Shown: positions 1 to 7,234, numbered from the stretch's first letter. The stretch is 7,578 nt of DNA from Chitinophagales bacterium (GCA_026786335.1 JAJAYG010000160.1:1-7578); one strand, 5' to 3'. Translations and numbers: made by a program. The notes: generated from the sequence alone by a model not told the origin.

Positions 1-2351
1 ATCTTAACAGGCACCGCGATCTATGCACTCAGAATGCAGCTTCCGCTGTGATTTCGGTAAACGTAATCTGGTCAACTGCGAGTGAGCTGAAAACGATTCT
101 CGATTCGTTCATAAACAGAGGTGTTACTGTTGCTGCAGTGATCATGGGAACTGAAGTAGATAATGATGTTGATGCAGTTTTTTTTCCAGCAGGTGCAACT
201 GATTACAATTTGAAGATTGATCCGTTTCTCGACATGATGCGCAACTCTGCGAATTCACTTTATGAAGCTGCGTTTGCGACGATACCGATTGCAGTGAATG
301 CGGCCGGCACAACGGGTTCGAATTATGCTTCGTGGAACACCTCTGTTTCAAGCCACATGGTAACTGCCTACAACTTACCAAAAGCAGGAGCTATTAATTG
401 GTGGTGGTATCCGGCTCTATGCGCAAACGCGATGAGCGATCCGAAGACATGCATGGATCAATATTTCAATGATTCTCTTCCGAATAGAATCAACGGCTTT
501 AAAGCATTCTATGATCAAATGTATGTATCGCAATATGGAATAAAAAGCGATACCTCCTTTGACTATTCGAATACTTTCATCAGCGGATATTTTCCTGTTA
601 AAGAATTATTCTGGATGATAGATTATAACGCAGTGAATGGAGAATTTTTCAAAGGAGCTTATTTTATGAAGCTGGCTTCTTCTTCTTCGTACGATCCGAT
701 TTGGGATGATCCCAAAACCCCTTCGATCGAAACGAAATTGTCTGTCGCAAATGATTTCTTTTCACTTTCAAAAGAAATTACAGGAAGAAAATATCTGCAT
801 ACTTCATTTACATCGCTCAATGGAAAACCTGTTCATGCAGAGCCCTTCTTCTTCTATGATGCTGCTACGAACTCGGGAAAATTATACGTAATGAATTCAT
901 CCGGATTACCCGATACACTAAGCAAGATATATTTTGATTGTCTTCAAGCTACAGGAGCAATTACCATTAGAACAATTTCGGCAGCCGGCTTGCTCACTGC
1001 AAAAGTCAACATACCGGCACTCACAACCACTACGCAAACATCTGCTATTGGTCAATACACTGTTGTACTTCCCGGCTACAGCATTGTAGTTATTGATTTC
1101 ACCACGCCTGTATCAAACGTAACAGCTACTGCAACTCCCGCAACTATTTGCCAGGGATCTTCATCAACGCTCACAGCAACAGGAGCCATTAGTTATGCAT
1201 GGTCGCCATCCACAGGTCTAAGCTCAATCAGCGGCGCCACCGTAAACGCAACACCAGCATCAACCATTACCTATACTATGACGGCAACAGACATTACCGG
1301 ATGTAATATTTTGAGAGGAGTAGTTGTTTCTGTGAGTTCATTCCCTGCGCTGGCAATCACCGGCAACAACTCTATTTGCTCAGGGCAATCCACCACATTT
1401 GATGCGGGAGCAGGATACTCAAGTTACTTGTGGTCAAATGGTGCAACAACGAAAACCATTACACTAAGTACAGCCGGAACCTATACCGTGACGGTTACAA
1501 ACTCTAATGGATGTTCAGGAACATCCTCGCGCGCATTAACCATCAATGCGACTTCCACTGTAACTGTCTCTCCAACCTCTTCAAGCATTTGTCCGGGCAA
1601 CAATGTTTCACTCACGGCTTCCGGCGCAAGTACTTATGCATGGAGTCCATCAACAGGTTTGAGTGCTACTACTGGTGCAACAGTGACTGCAACTCCAAGT
1701 GCAACAACAACCTACACTGTTACCGGAACAAATTCATCAGGATGCACGTCAACAGCTACGGTTACTGTTACAGTTAGTTGTACACTGCCAAGTAACCTTT
1801 CTACTACCGGCATTACCAAGAATTCGGCTACTACAAACTGGACGATAGTTTCATGCGCAATTGGTTATAAAGTGAATTATAAGAAGCAGTCTGCTTCCAC
1901 ATGGACTGAGAAGACTGTAAGTTCAAACAAGGGTACTCTTAAGCTTTCAAGTCTTTCTTCAAGTACTGTTTACGAGTGGAAGGTAGCTACCAAATGTCCT
2001 GATGGTAATTACGGCGCTTTCAGCAACTCGTTAACTTTCACCACTCTTGCTCAGCGTATGTCTGACGAGAGAAATGATGAGATTTCGAATGAAAGTTTTT
2101 CAATAGTACCGAATCCAACAACCGGGCAGATGACAATTGAACTTCAAACTTCTGAAAATGTCAATGGCTCCGCCGAAATCTTTATTATAAATATTCTTGG
2201 TGAAGCAATTTTTTCTGAAAAAGCAATTATCAATGATGGTATTCTGAATCAGGTCATAAGAATGCGTGAAGACAATCCACCTGGTTTGTACTTGGTGAAA
2301 GTAATGGTGAACGATAAAATTTATCTCGCCAAGGTGATTTACCAAAAATAA
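1..2351 (+). CDS. Large secreted multidomain protein with Ig-like repeats, Fn3 and T9SS sorting domain (5'-truncated)
   Basis: The frame is open to the left window edge, so the true start lies upstream. The GTG at 48 is probably an internal valine codon, and no signal peptide follows it. Residues below are numbered from that GTG. Residues 1 to about 350 look like the end of a TIM-barrel-type domain plus a beta-sandwich. AVIMGTE (E36) sits where clan-A glycoside hydrolases carry their acid/base Glu, and a strand PGYSIVVIDF closes the domain; a glycosidase role is only a guess. Three Ig-like/PKD-like domains follow at about 355-432, 433-500 and 501-578. The first and third are near copies: IC start, AWSPSTGLS core, GC end. 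A fibronectin type III domain spans about 579-668. Residues 684-767 form a T9SS type A sorting domain beginning FSIVPNPTTGQ and ending in KVIYQK, so the protein is expected to be exported and attached to the surface or released. A role in polysaccharide binding or degradation, or adhesion, is inferred from architecture only. Confidence 0.85.
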   Translation, partial: LNRHRDLCTQNAASAVISVNVIWSTASELKTILDSFINRGVTVAAVIMGTEVDNDVDAVFFPAGATDYNLKIDPFLDMMRNSANSLYEAAFATIPIAVNAAGTTGSNYASWNTSVSSHMVTAYNLPKAGAINWWWYPALCANAMSDPKTCMDQYFNDSLPNRINGFKAFYDQMYVSQYGIKSDTSFDYSNTFISGYFPVKELFWMIDYNAVNGEFFKGAYFMKLASSSSYDPIWDDPKTPSIETKLSVANDFFSLSKEITGRKYLHTSFTSLNGKPVHAEPFFFYDAATNSGKLYVMNSSGLPDTLSKIYFDCLQATGAITIRTISAAGLLTAKVNIPALTTTTQTSAIGQYTVVLPGYSIVVIDFTTPVSNVTATATPATICQGSSSTLTATGAISYAWSPSTGLSSISGATVNATPASTITYTMTATDITGCNILRGVVVSVSSFPALAITGNNSICSGQSTTFDAGAGYSSYLWSNGATTKTITLSTAGTYTVTVTNSNGCSGTSSRALTINATSTVTVSPTSSSICPGNNVSLTASGASTYAWSPSTGLSATTGATVTATPSATTTYTVTGTNSSGCTSTATVTVTVSCTLPSNLSTTGITKNSATTNWTIVSCAIGYKVNYKKQSASTWTEKTVSSNKGTLKLSSLSSSTVYEWKVATKCPDGNYGAFSNSLTFTTLAQRMSDERNDEISNESFSIVPNPTTGQMTIELQTSENVNGSAEIFIINILGEAIFSEKAIINDGILNQVIRMREDNPPGLYLVKVMVNDKIYLAKVIYQK

Positions 2352-2468
2352 TTTTGTTAATCCACTTAACAGAAAGTTCTTAGACGAGAGCATCCTTTTT
2401 GTTTTACTGAACTAGTTTTGAGATGCTGCTAACCATTCTCGATTCTACTTTCCTATTTATACCGCTCT

Positions 2469-4106
2469 ATGAAAAACGAAGAATTACAATTCAACAAAAA
2501 CGAAGATGCAAACCTGTTGCTGATGAGTGAAGTGCGGCAGCGGCTTGATAAAATAAAGCTCGGCGGCGGAAAAAAGAATATTGAGAAGCAGCATGTAAAA
2601 GGAAAACTCACTGCCCGCGAACGCATTGAAGCATTGCTCGATCAGGATGCAACGCAATTTGAAGTAGGCGCTTTTGCAGGTTTTGAAATGTATGAAGAGC
2701 AAGGCGGTTGTCCTGCTGCCGGTGTGATTGTGATTATTGGTTATGTGGAAGGAAGACAATGTATTGTAGTTGCCAATGATGCCACTGTAAAAGCAGGAGC
2801 GTGGTTCCCTATCACAGCAAAAAAGAATTTGCGTGCACAGGAAATCTCGATGGAAAATCGCTTGCCAATAATTTATCTGGTTGACAGCGCCGGAGTTTTT
2901 CTTCCCATGCAAGATGAAATTTTCCCCGACAAGGAACACTTCGGAAGAATTTTTAGAAACTATGCGCAGATGAGTTCGATGTGCATTACACAGATTGCAG
3001 CGATCATGGGAAGCTGTGTTGCAGGCGGTGCGTACTTACCTATTATGAGTGATGAAGCAATGATTGTGGAAGGAACAGGAAGTGTTTTTCTCGCAGGTCC
3101 ATATTTGGTAAAGGCCGCAATTGGTGAAGAGGTGGATTTGGAAACTTTGGGTGGCGCAACTTCCACTACAGAAATTTCGGGTGTTACAGATTACAAATGC
3201 AAAAATGATCAGGAATGCATTGAGCGCATTAGAAGTATCATGAGCAAATTGGGTGATGCAAACAAAGCAGGGTTCAATCGCAGCAAATCTTCATTACCAA
3301 AAAAGAATGAAAAAGAAATGTTAGGAATATTGCCAACCGATTCCGGTCAACAATACGATACATACGAAATCATAAAGCGATTGGTGGATGATTCTGCAAT
3401 TGATGAATACAAACCCGGTTATGGAAAAACAATTATCTGCTGCTATGCCCGCATTGATGGATGGGCCGTGGGAATTGTTGCGAACCAAAGAAAGTTAGTG
3501 AAGAATAAAAAAGGGGAGATGCAATTCGGCGGAGTTATTTATTCCGACTCGGCTGATAAAGCGGCGCGCTTTATTATGAATTGCAATCAGAAAAAAATAC
3601 CATTGGTGTTTCTGCAAGATGTTACCGGTTTTATGGTTGGAAGTAAAAGTGAGCAGGGCGGCATTATAAAAGACGGAGCAAAAATGGTAAACGCTGTTGC
3701 GAATTCTGTGGTGCCGAAGATTACAATTGTAATTGGCAATAGTTATGGCGCAGGCAATTATGCCATGTGCGGCAAAGCTTATGATCCACGAATAATTGTT
3801 GGATGGCACACTGCAAAGATTGCGGTGATGGGGGGTGACCAGGCAGCAAATGTTTTACTTCAAATACATAAGGCAACATTGAAAGCAAAGGGAGAAGAAA
3901 TTACTCCGGAGGTTGAAAAAAAATTACTCGATGAAATCACGCAGCGTTACGAAAAACAAACCACACCCTTCTATGCGGCATCGAGATTATGGATTGATGC
4001 GATCATTGATCCGCTCGAAACACGCAAAGTAATTTCAATGGCGATTGAGGCGGCGAACAATGCACCGATTGAAAAGCAATTTAATGTGGGGATTATTCAA
4101 ACCTGA
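2469..4106 (+). CDS. Acyl-CoA carboxylase carboxyltransferase (beta) subunit, methylcrotonyl-CoA carboxylase-like
   Basis: The 545-residue length is normal for the beta subunit of biotin-dependent acyl-CoA carboxylases. This subunit moves CO2 from carboxybiotin to an acyl-CoA such as 3-methylcrotonyl-CoA or propionyl-CoA, in the cytoplasm. The N-terminal crotonase-like half shows GKLTARERI, ANDATVKAGAWFP, LRAQEISMENRLP, YLVDSAG (D139) and the oxyanion-hole glycine motif GSCVAGGAYLP (from G181). The C-terminal half shows FLQDVTGFMVG (381-391), IIKDGAKM and the second glycine motif GNSYGAGNYAMCG (from G423), followed by MGGDQAANVL. These motifs, including FMVG and GAGNYAMCG, match methylcrotonyl-CoA carboxylase beta better than propionyl-CoA carboxylase beta, which favours a role in leucine degradation. 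Substrate cannot be fixed from sequence alone. The biotin-carrying alpha subunit is not in the window. The ATG at 2469 gives the usual N-terminus; no Shine-Dalgarno sequence is present, as is normal in Bacteroidota. Confidence 0.93.
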   Translation: MKNEELQFNKNEDANLLLMSEVRQRLDKIKLGGGKKNIEKQHVKGKLTARERIEALLDQDATQFEVGAFAGFEMYEEQGGCPAAGVIVIIGYVEGRQCIVVANDATVKAGAWFPITAKKNLRAQEISMENRLPIIYLVDSAGVFLPMQDEIFPDKEHFGRIFRNYAQMSSMCITQIAAIMGSCVAGGAYLPIMSDEAMIVEGTGSVFLAGPYLVKAAIGEEVDLETLGGATSTTEISGVTDYKCKNDQECIERIRSIMSKLGDANKAGFNRSKSSLPKKNEKEMLGILPTDSGQQYDTYEIIKRLVDDSAIDEYKPGYGKTIICCYARIDGWAVGIVANQRKLVKNKKGEMQFGGVIYSDSADKAARFIMNCNQKKIPLVFLQDVTGFMVGSKSEQGGIIKDGAKMVNAVANSVVPKITIVIGNSYGAGNYAMCGKAYDPRIIVGWHTAKIAVMGGDQAANVLLQIHKATLKAKGEEITPEVEKKLLDEITQRYEKQTTPFYAASRLWIDAIIDPLETRKVISMAIEAANNAPIEKQFNVGIIQT

Positions 4107-4145
4107 TTGAATCTCTTAAACTTTGTGTTCTGGTTTGTTTTTTAA

Positions 4146-4445
4146 ATGAATACACTTCAAAAATATCGCAACCCAATTAATCAATTGTGCCGGCAGTTTA
4201 AAGTTAAAAAACTTTACGCTTTTGGTTCTGTAGTCAATGACAACTTTCGTGAAGACAGTGACATTGTTATGCTTGTTGATTTTGATGTAATGAAGGAGGA
4301 AGATTATGCCGATAATTATTTTGATTTAAAATTTTCTCTGGAAGATTTGCTTCACCGCCCTGTTGATTTGCTTGAAGAAAAAGCAGTTCATAATCCTTAT
4401 TTGCGAAAAGCAATTGATCTGCAAAAAGAGTTGATCTATAGATGA
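4146..4445 (+). CDS. MNT-type nucleotidyltransferase, antitoxin of a HEPN/MNT pair, with altered active site
   Basis: This 99-residue protein is a minimal nucleotidyltransferase of the MNT/MntA family. Active members of the family AMPylate a tyrosine of the partner HEPN toxin and so neutralise it. The fold signature is visible: FGS at 26-28, ten residues, then SDI at 38-40, and the third acidic residue in PVDLLE (D74). The usual GSX10DXD motif is broken: the second metal-binding Asp is Val41 (GTT at 4266-4268; one base from GAT). Catalysis is therefore doubtful, although the rest of the frame is intact. The gene starts 39 bp after the carboxylase gene. Its stop at 4443-4445 overlaps the former start region of the HEPN gene, the classic tight pair arrangement. 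Known homologues, as I recall them, end in ...IYG; here the last residue is R99, which fits a G-to-A change that also removed the downstream ATG. Family assignment is secure. Activity is inferred to be weak or lost. Confidence 0.85.
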   Translation: MNTLQKYRNPINQLCRQFKVKKLYAFGSVVNDNFREDSDIVMLVDFDVMKEEDYADNYFDLKFSLEDLLHRPVDLLEEKAVHNPYLRKAIDLQKELIYR

Positions 4446-4777
4446 TGATATAAAAACCTGGCTCTTCGATATTCAACAAAGCATAGCTGAAGGTGAAAGT
4501 TATTTTGAATGAAAGCAAAAATGGTTTGATGAATTTAGTAATGATGGTAAGACCAAGCGTGCGGTTGAAAGAAATATTGAGATTATTGGTGAAGCATTGA
4601 ATAGAATACTGAATAAGGATTCTGAATTTCCAATCACCGAAGCGCGAAAAATTATTGGACCCCGCAATCGCATTATTCATGGTTACAATAAAGTTACTCC
4701 CGATAATTTTGTGGGGAATTATAATTAACCATCTTCCTGTTTTGAAAATCAAAATATTGGAATTACTAAGCATGTAA
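4438..4777 (+). pseudogene. Degenerate HEPN (HepT-like, DUF86) toxin gene
   Basis: Reading from 4438 gives a HepT-like protein: DDDIKTWLFDI, then FDEF, KTKRAVERNIEIIGEALNRI, and the RNase signature RNRIIHGY (4663-4686). That signature is the RX4HXY motif, whose Arg and His are catalytic and whose Tyr is the AMPylation target in studied pairs. Three lesions are visible. The expected ATG is ATA at 4438-4440, with no in-frame replacement start nearby. Codon 4510-4512 is TGA inside SYFE-stop-KQKW, where relatives have Gly (GGA). Near the T-run at 4707-4710 the frame slips by +1: the original frame ends at TAA 4726-4728, while the conserved tail LWGIIINHLPVL continues in the next frame to TAA 4775-4777. 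Repairing one extra T restores the normal family length of about 112 residues. It overlaps the end of the MNT gene, as in intact operons. A functional toxin is very unlikely. Sequencing error could explain the frameshift but not easily all three lesions. Confidence 0.9.
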
Positions 4778-4812
4778 TTTCTATTACATCAGAGTAAGTT
4801 TATTGTATCCTT

Positions 4813-4856
4813 AAAATAACTGAAAGTAAAAGGAAGTATATTATCTCAGTTATTTT
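4813..4856 (+). repeat. 11-bp perfect inverted repeat before the secreted protein gene
   Basis: AAAATAACTGA (4813-4823) is the exact reverse complement of TCAGTTATTTT (4846-4856), with a 22-nt loop. A T-rich stretch follows (4858-4865). It lies just after the HEPN pseudogene and 31 bp before the ATG at 4888. It could be a weak terminator for the toxin-antitoxin unit, a leader structure, or an operator for the downstream gene. The stem has few GC pairs, so a chance AT-rich palindrome is possible. Confidence 0.4.
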
Positions 4857-4887
4857 CTTATTTTTACTTCAACTAAATTAGCCCATC

Positions 4888-5820
4888 ATGAAAAAAATGC
4901 TACTGCTCTTATTTTTTATTTTCCCTTTCATTGCTTCAGCGCAAACAATTATCATAGATGATTTTGAAAGTTATGCTGAAGGCGATCTGCTTGCGGCAAA
5001 TTCTGATGTTTGGACAACCTGGTCGGGTGGCATTGATGCAGAAGATGCGCCCATCAGTAGTGATGAGGCGAGCAGCGGAATTAACTCTGTTCATGTTGTT
5101 GGTAATGTTGGACCAACAGATTTAATTCTTCCTTTCCCCGAAGATTATACAAGCGGAGTTTATGATTTTAGTTTGAAAATGTTTTTTAAGGAGGGTTATG
5201 GCGGTTACTTTAATATTCAACAGAGTTCGGTGCCGGGAGTTGACTGGATGTTTGAAATATATTTTGATGATGCAGGTGGCGGCTATATTAATGCTGGCGG
5301 ATTTGAATCCGCCTATTTTGAATACGTTCCCGAAAAATGGAATGATGTATTTATCAAAATCAATCTCACTGATGATGAAGCTCAATTATGGGTAAATTCC
5401 ATTTCAGTTTATACATGGCAGTGGTCGCTTGGTGCGCTCGGTTTAAGTTATGTGAATGCAATGGGAGGCGTAGATATTTTCGCCTATGCAGCAAATGCAG
5501 GGGATGCTGATTTTTTTATTGATGATGTTTCTCTCTCAAAAGGATTTGCAACCGGAATTCAAAATGAAATTGCTGACAATCAATTTCAAATTTTTCCTAA
5601 CCCAAGTAATGGAGAAATAAATTTGATCACCAATAATTTTACAGCAGGTGAATACGAAATGCAAGTAGTGGATGTATTAGGAAATATTGTAAGCACAAAA
5701 AATATTTATCTTTCGGGGAATGAAAAAGAAAATTTAAACCTCGATCTCGCAGCGGGAATTTATTATCTCAGATTATTGAATGGAAATATTTCGATGATAA
5801 AGAAAATTATAGTTGAGTAA
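4888..5820 (+). CDS. Secreted jelly-roll-like protein with T9SS type A sorting domain
   Basis: This 310-residue exported protein opens with a clear signal peptide: MKKM, a hydrophobic run at 5-15, and a likely cleavage site ASA|QT after residue 18. The mature protein would start with Gln, as is common in this phylum. The signal peptide fixes the ATG at 4888 as start. Residues about 22-218 begin with IDDFESYAEGD and end with FFIDDVSLSKG, framing a beta-rich module like the concanavalin A/LamG jelly-roll domains that often bind carbohydrate or calcium; it is rich in Asp, Gly and aromatic residues. Residues 233-310 form the sorting domain, starting FQIFPNPSNGE and ending MIKKIIVE. The protein is predicted to cross the inner membrane by Sec and the outer membrane by the type IX system, then be released or anchored. 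No catalytic motif is visible. It stands alone on this strand and converges on ubiX. Confidence 0.9.
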   Translation: MKKMLLLLFFIFPFIASAQTIIIDDFESYAEGDLLAANSDVWTTWSGGIDAEDAPISSDEASSGINSVHVVGNVGPTDLILPFPEDYTSGVYDFSLKMFFKEGYGGYFNIQQSSVPGVDWMFEIYFDDAGGGYINAGGFESAYFEYVPEKWNDVFIKINLTDDEAQLWVNSISVYTWQWSLGALGLSYVNAMGGVDIFAYAANAGDADFFIDDVSLSKGFATGIQNEIADNQFQIFPNPSNGEINLITNNFTAGEYEMQVVDVLGNIVSTKNIYLSGNEKENLNLDLAAGIYYLRLLNGNISMIKKIIVE

Positions 5821-5835
5821 GAAGTAACCTCAACT
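5811..5835 (-). terminator. Possible weak terminator hairpin at the convergent gene junction
   Basis: AGTTGAG (5811-5817) pairs perfectly with CTCAACT (5829-5835) across an 11-nt loop that contains the stop codon of the secreted protein gene. Read on the minus strand, the stem is followed by ATAATTTTCTTT, moderately T-rich, so it may end the ubiX transcript. On the plus strand no T-run follows. The stem is short and has three GC pairs. Confidence 0.3.
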
Positions 5836-6390
5836 TCCCCACTGATAACTTTTAAAATCCAACCCCGCTAAATGCAATGCGCGGTCAACCACAGTTGCAG
5901 CAAGCTCATCAAATGTTTTGGGTAATGAATAAAAAGAAGGAGTGGCAGGGCAAATAATTCCGCCGGCTTCGGTAATCAGTTTCATGTTGTTGATGTGTAT
6001 GAGATTGTAGGGCGTATCACGAATAACAAGAATCAGTTTTCTTCTTTCCTTTAACATCACATCGGCAGTGCGGGTAATTAAGTCATCTGAAATTCCTGCA
6101 GCAATTCTTCCCAATGTTCCCATAGAACAGGGGCAAACAATCAGTGCATCATAGCCGGCAGAGCCGCTGGCAAAGGGAGCGGTAAAATCATTTTTCTCAT
6201 AGGTTGTAAAAGGAAGTTTACTGTAATCTTCATTTCCTAATTCATGTTTCCAAACAAACTTTGCATTGTCGCTCATCACCAATCCGAGTTTTTCGAATTG
6301 GTCTTTCATTTCCAACACCTTATCAAAAAGTACTTTGGCATAAATGCTTCCGCTTGCCCCTGTTACTGCAATCACAATTTTCTTTTTCAT
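5830..6390 (-). CDS. ubiX: Flavin prenyltransferase UbiX
   Basis: The 186-residue protein makes prenylated FMN from reduced FMN and dimethylallyl phosphate. Prenyl-FMN is the cofactor of UbiD-type decarboxylases, such as those of quinone biosynthesis. The flavoprotein fold is clear: VTGASGSIYA near the N-terminus, ASGSAGYDALIVCPCS, GTLGRIAAG, then DLITRTADVMLKERRKL and PATPSFY. By alignment from memory to Pseudomonas UbiX, K114, R124, Y154 and R170 match the active-site K129, R139, Y169 and R185. The residue matching E140 is D125 (VIRDTP instead of the common VPRETP), an acid kept but one carbon shorter. Length is normal and ATG at 6390 gives the usual MKKKIVIAVTG start. It lies 76 bp downstream of the LytTR regulator in the same direction, so cotranscription is possible. 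No ubiD or quinone gene is in the window, so the client decarboxylase is unknown. Confidence 0.93.
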   Translation of the reverse strand: MKKKIVIAVTGASGSIYAKVLFDKVLEMKDQFEKLGLVMSDNAKFVWKHELGNEDYSKLPFTTYEKNDFTAPFASGSAGYDALIVCPCSMGTLGRIAAGISDDLITRTADVMLKERRKLILVIRDTPYNLIHINNMKLITEAGGIICPATPSFYSLPKTFDELAATVVDRALHLAGLDFKSYQWGS

Positions 6391-6427
6391 ACATGCAATT
6401 TCAATAATTCTTTTTCAATTCCGATCT

Positions 6428-6457
6428 TGAACTTTGAGTTTTGAATTTTGAATTTTA
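6428..6457. repeat. Short AT-rich tandem repeat (TTTGAAT-like units)
   Basis: Between the regulator stop and ubiX, the plus strand reads roughly four degenerate units: TTGAAC, TTTGAGT, TTTGAAT and TTTGAAT. Such AT-rich low-complexity tracts are common between Bacteroidota genes, and no function is evident. Confidence 0.4.
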
Positions 6458-6466
6458 TTTTTTGGT

Positions 6467-7162
6467 TCATCCTTCTTTGCCCAATAAAATTTTCAAAACA
6501 TAATTTCTGTAACTCTCACCAATAGGTATTTCATGATTTTGAATTTTCACCATGTTGCCCTCAATAGATTCAATTTTTCCAATAGGAACTACATAACTGC
6601 GGTGTATACGCATAAAAGTTTCTTCGGGCAAATGTTGTGTAAATTCTTTAAGGTTCTGTTGTGTTGGCAGCTTTCCTTTTTCGGTATGCACGATTGCAAA
6701 GTCACGCATTGCTTCTACATAAATTATTTCATCAAGCTTTACTCGAATGTATCTGGTTCCTGTCTTCATAAAAATTTGCTGAGCAAGTACCGGTTTCTTT
6801 TTTTCTTTAAACAAATCATTAAGGCGATTTGAACAGAGTGAAAAGCGTTCGTGCGTAATCGGTTTCACCATGTAATCAAAAACCTTCATTTCAAAACCTT
6901 CTGCAGCAAATTCTTTGTGCGAAGTAGTAAGCACTGCAATCGGCGGGTTGGTCAGGGATTTTAAAAATTCAAGTCCGCTCATACCTGGCATTTCAATATC
7001 AAGAAATAAAACATCGGGTTCAAGCTCGTTCAAAACATTTATCGCTTGCATTGCATTCTCGCACATACCTGCAAGTTCTAAAAAATCAACACCGGCAATA
7101 AGGTCCGCCATTATTTCGCGGTTCAACTTAATATCGTCAACAACAAGACAAGTAATCTTCAT
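6467..7162 (-). CDS. LytTR-family response regulator (LytR/AlgR type)
   Basis: This 231-residue two-component regulator has a receiver domain at 1 to about 120 and a LytTR DNA-binding domain at about 130-228. The receiver carries the acidic pair D9-D10, the phosphoacceptor D55 in FLDIEMPG, the switch Thr near 79-80 and the conserved K100 in MVKP, so it should accept a phosphate. The LytTR part starts IFMKTGTRYIRVKLDEI and has the family signature FMRIHRSYVV. Typical partners are membrane histidine kinases of the LytS/HisKA_7TM type, but no kinase gene is seen on either side, so it is an orphan here. It is the first gene of the minus-strand pair with ubiX. Upstream, a weak -7-like box (TATTTTTC on the minus strand, 7193-7186) lies 23 bp before the ATG, without a clear -33 element. 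Target genes cannot be told from the sequence. Confidence 0.93.
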   Translation of the reverse strand: MKITCLVVDDIKLNREIMADLIAGVDFLELAGMCENAMQAINVLNELEPDVLFLDIEMPGMSGLEFLKSLTNPPIAVLTTSHKEFAAEGFEMKVFDYMVKPITHERFSLCSNRLNDLFKEKKKPVLAQQIFMKTGTRYIRVKLDEIIYVEAMRDFAIVHTEKGKLPTQQNLKEFTQHLPEETFMRIHRSYVVPIGKIESIEGNMVKIQNHEIPIGESYRNYVLKILLGKEG

Positions 7163-7234
7163 AATTGATTGGGATGTTTAGCCGTGAAAAATACACCTTT
7201 TCGCAGTTTAAGTAATCGTGTTCGCAGAATCTTG

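Noticed and set aside
48..50. GTG as the real start of the first gene
   Set aside because: The same frame is open back to base 1, and the protein has a T9SS sorting domain but no signal peptide after this GTG, so the gene must start upstream.
2355..2371. TGTTAA/TTAACA hairpin after the first gene as a terminator
   Set aside because: The stem is short and AT-rich, and the next T-run begins more than 20 bp later, too far for an intrinsic terminator.
2415..2455. Promoter for the carboxyltransferase gene (TTG ... TACTTTCC)
   Set aside because: The -7-like box matches only partly and the spacer of about 25 bp is too long; no reliable promoter could be placed.
2484..2939. 151-residue minus-strand frame inside the carboxyltransferase gene
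   Set aside because: It is the antisense shadow of a strongly conserved coding region.
4438..4440. ATA as a genuine start codon of the HEPN gene
   Set aside because: AUA initiation is extremely rare, and the frame is broken again by TGA at 4510, so a functional product is not supported.
4267..4773. 168-residue open frame on the minus strand across the MNT/HEPN pair
   Set aside because: It is antisense to clear family matches on the plus strand and shows no recognisable domain or typical start context.
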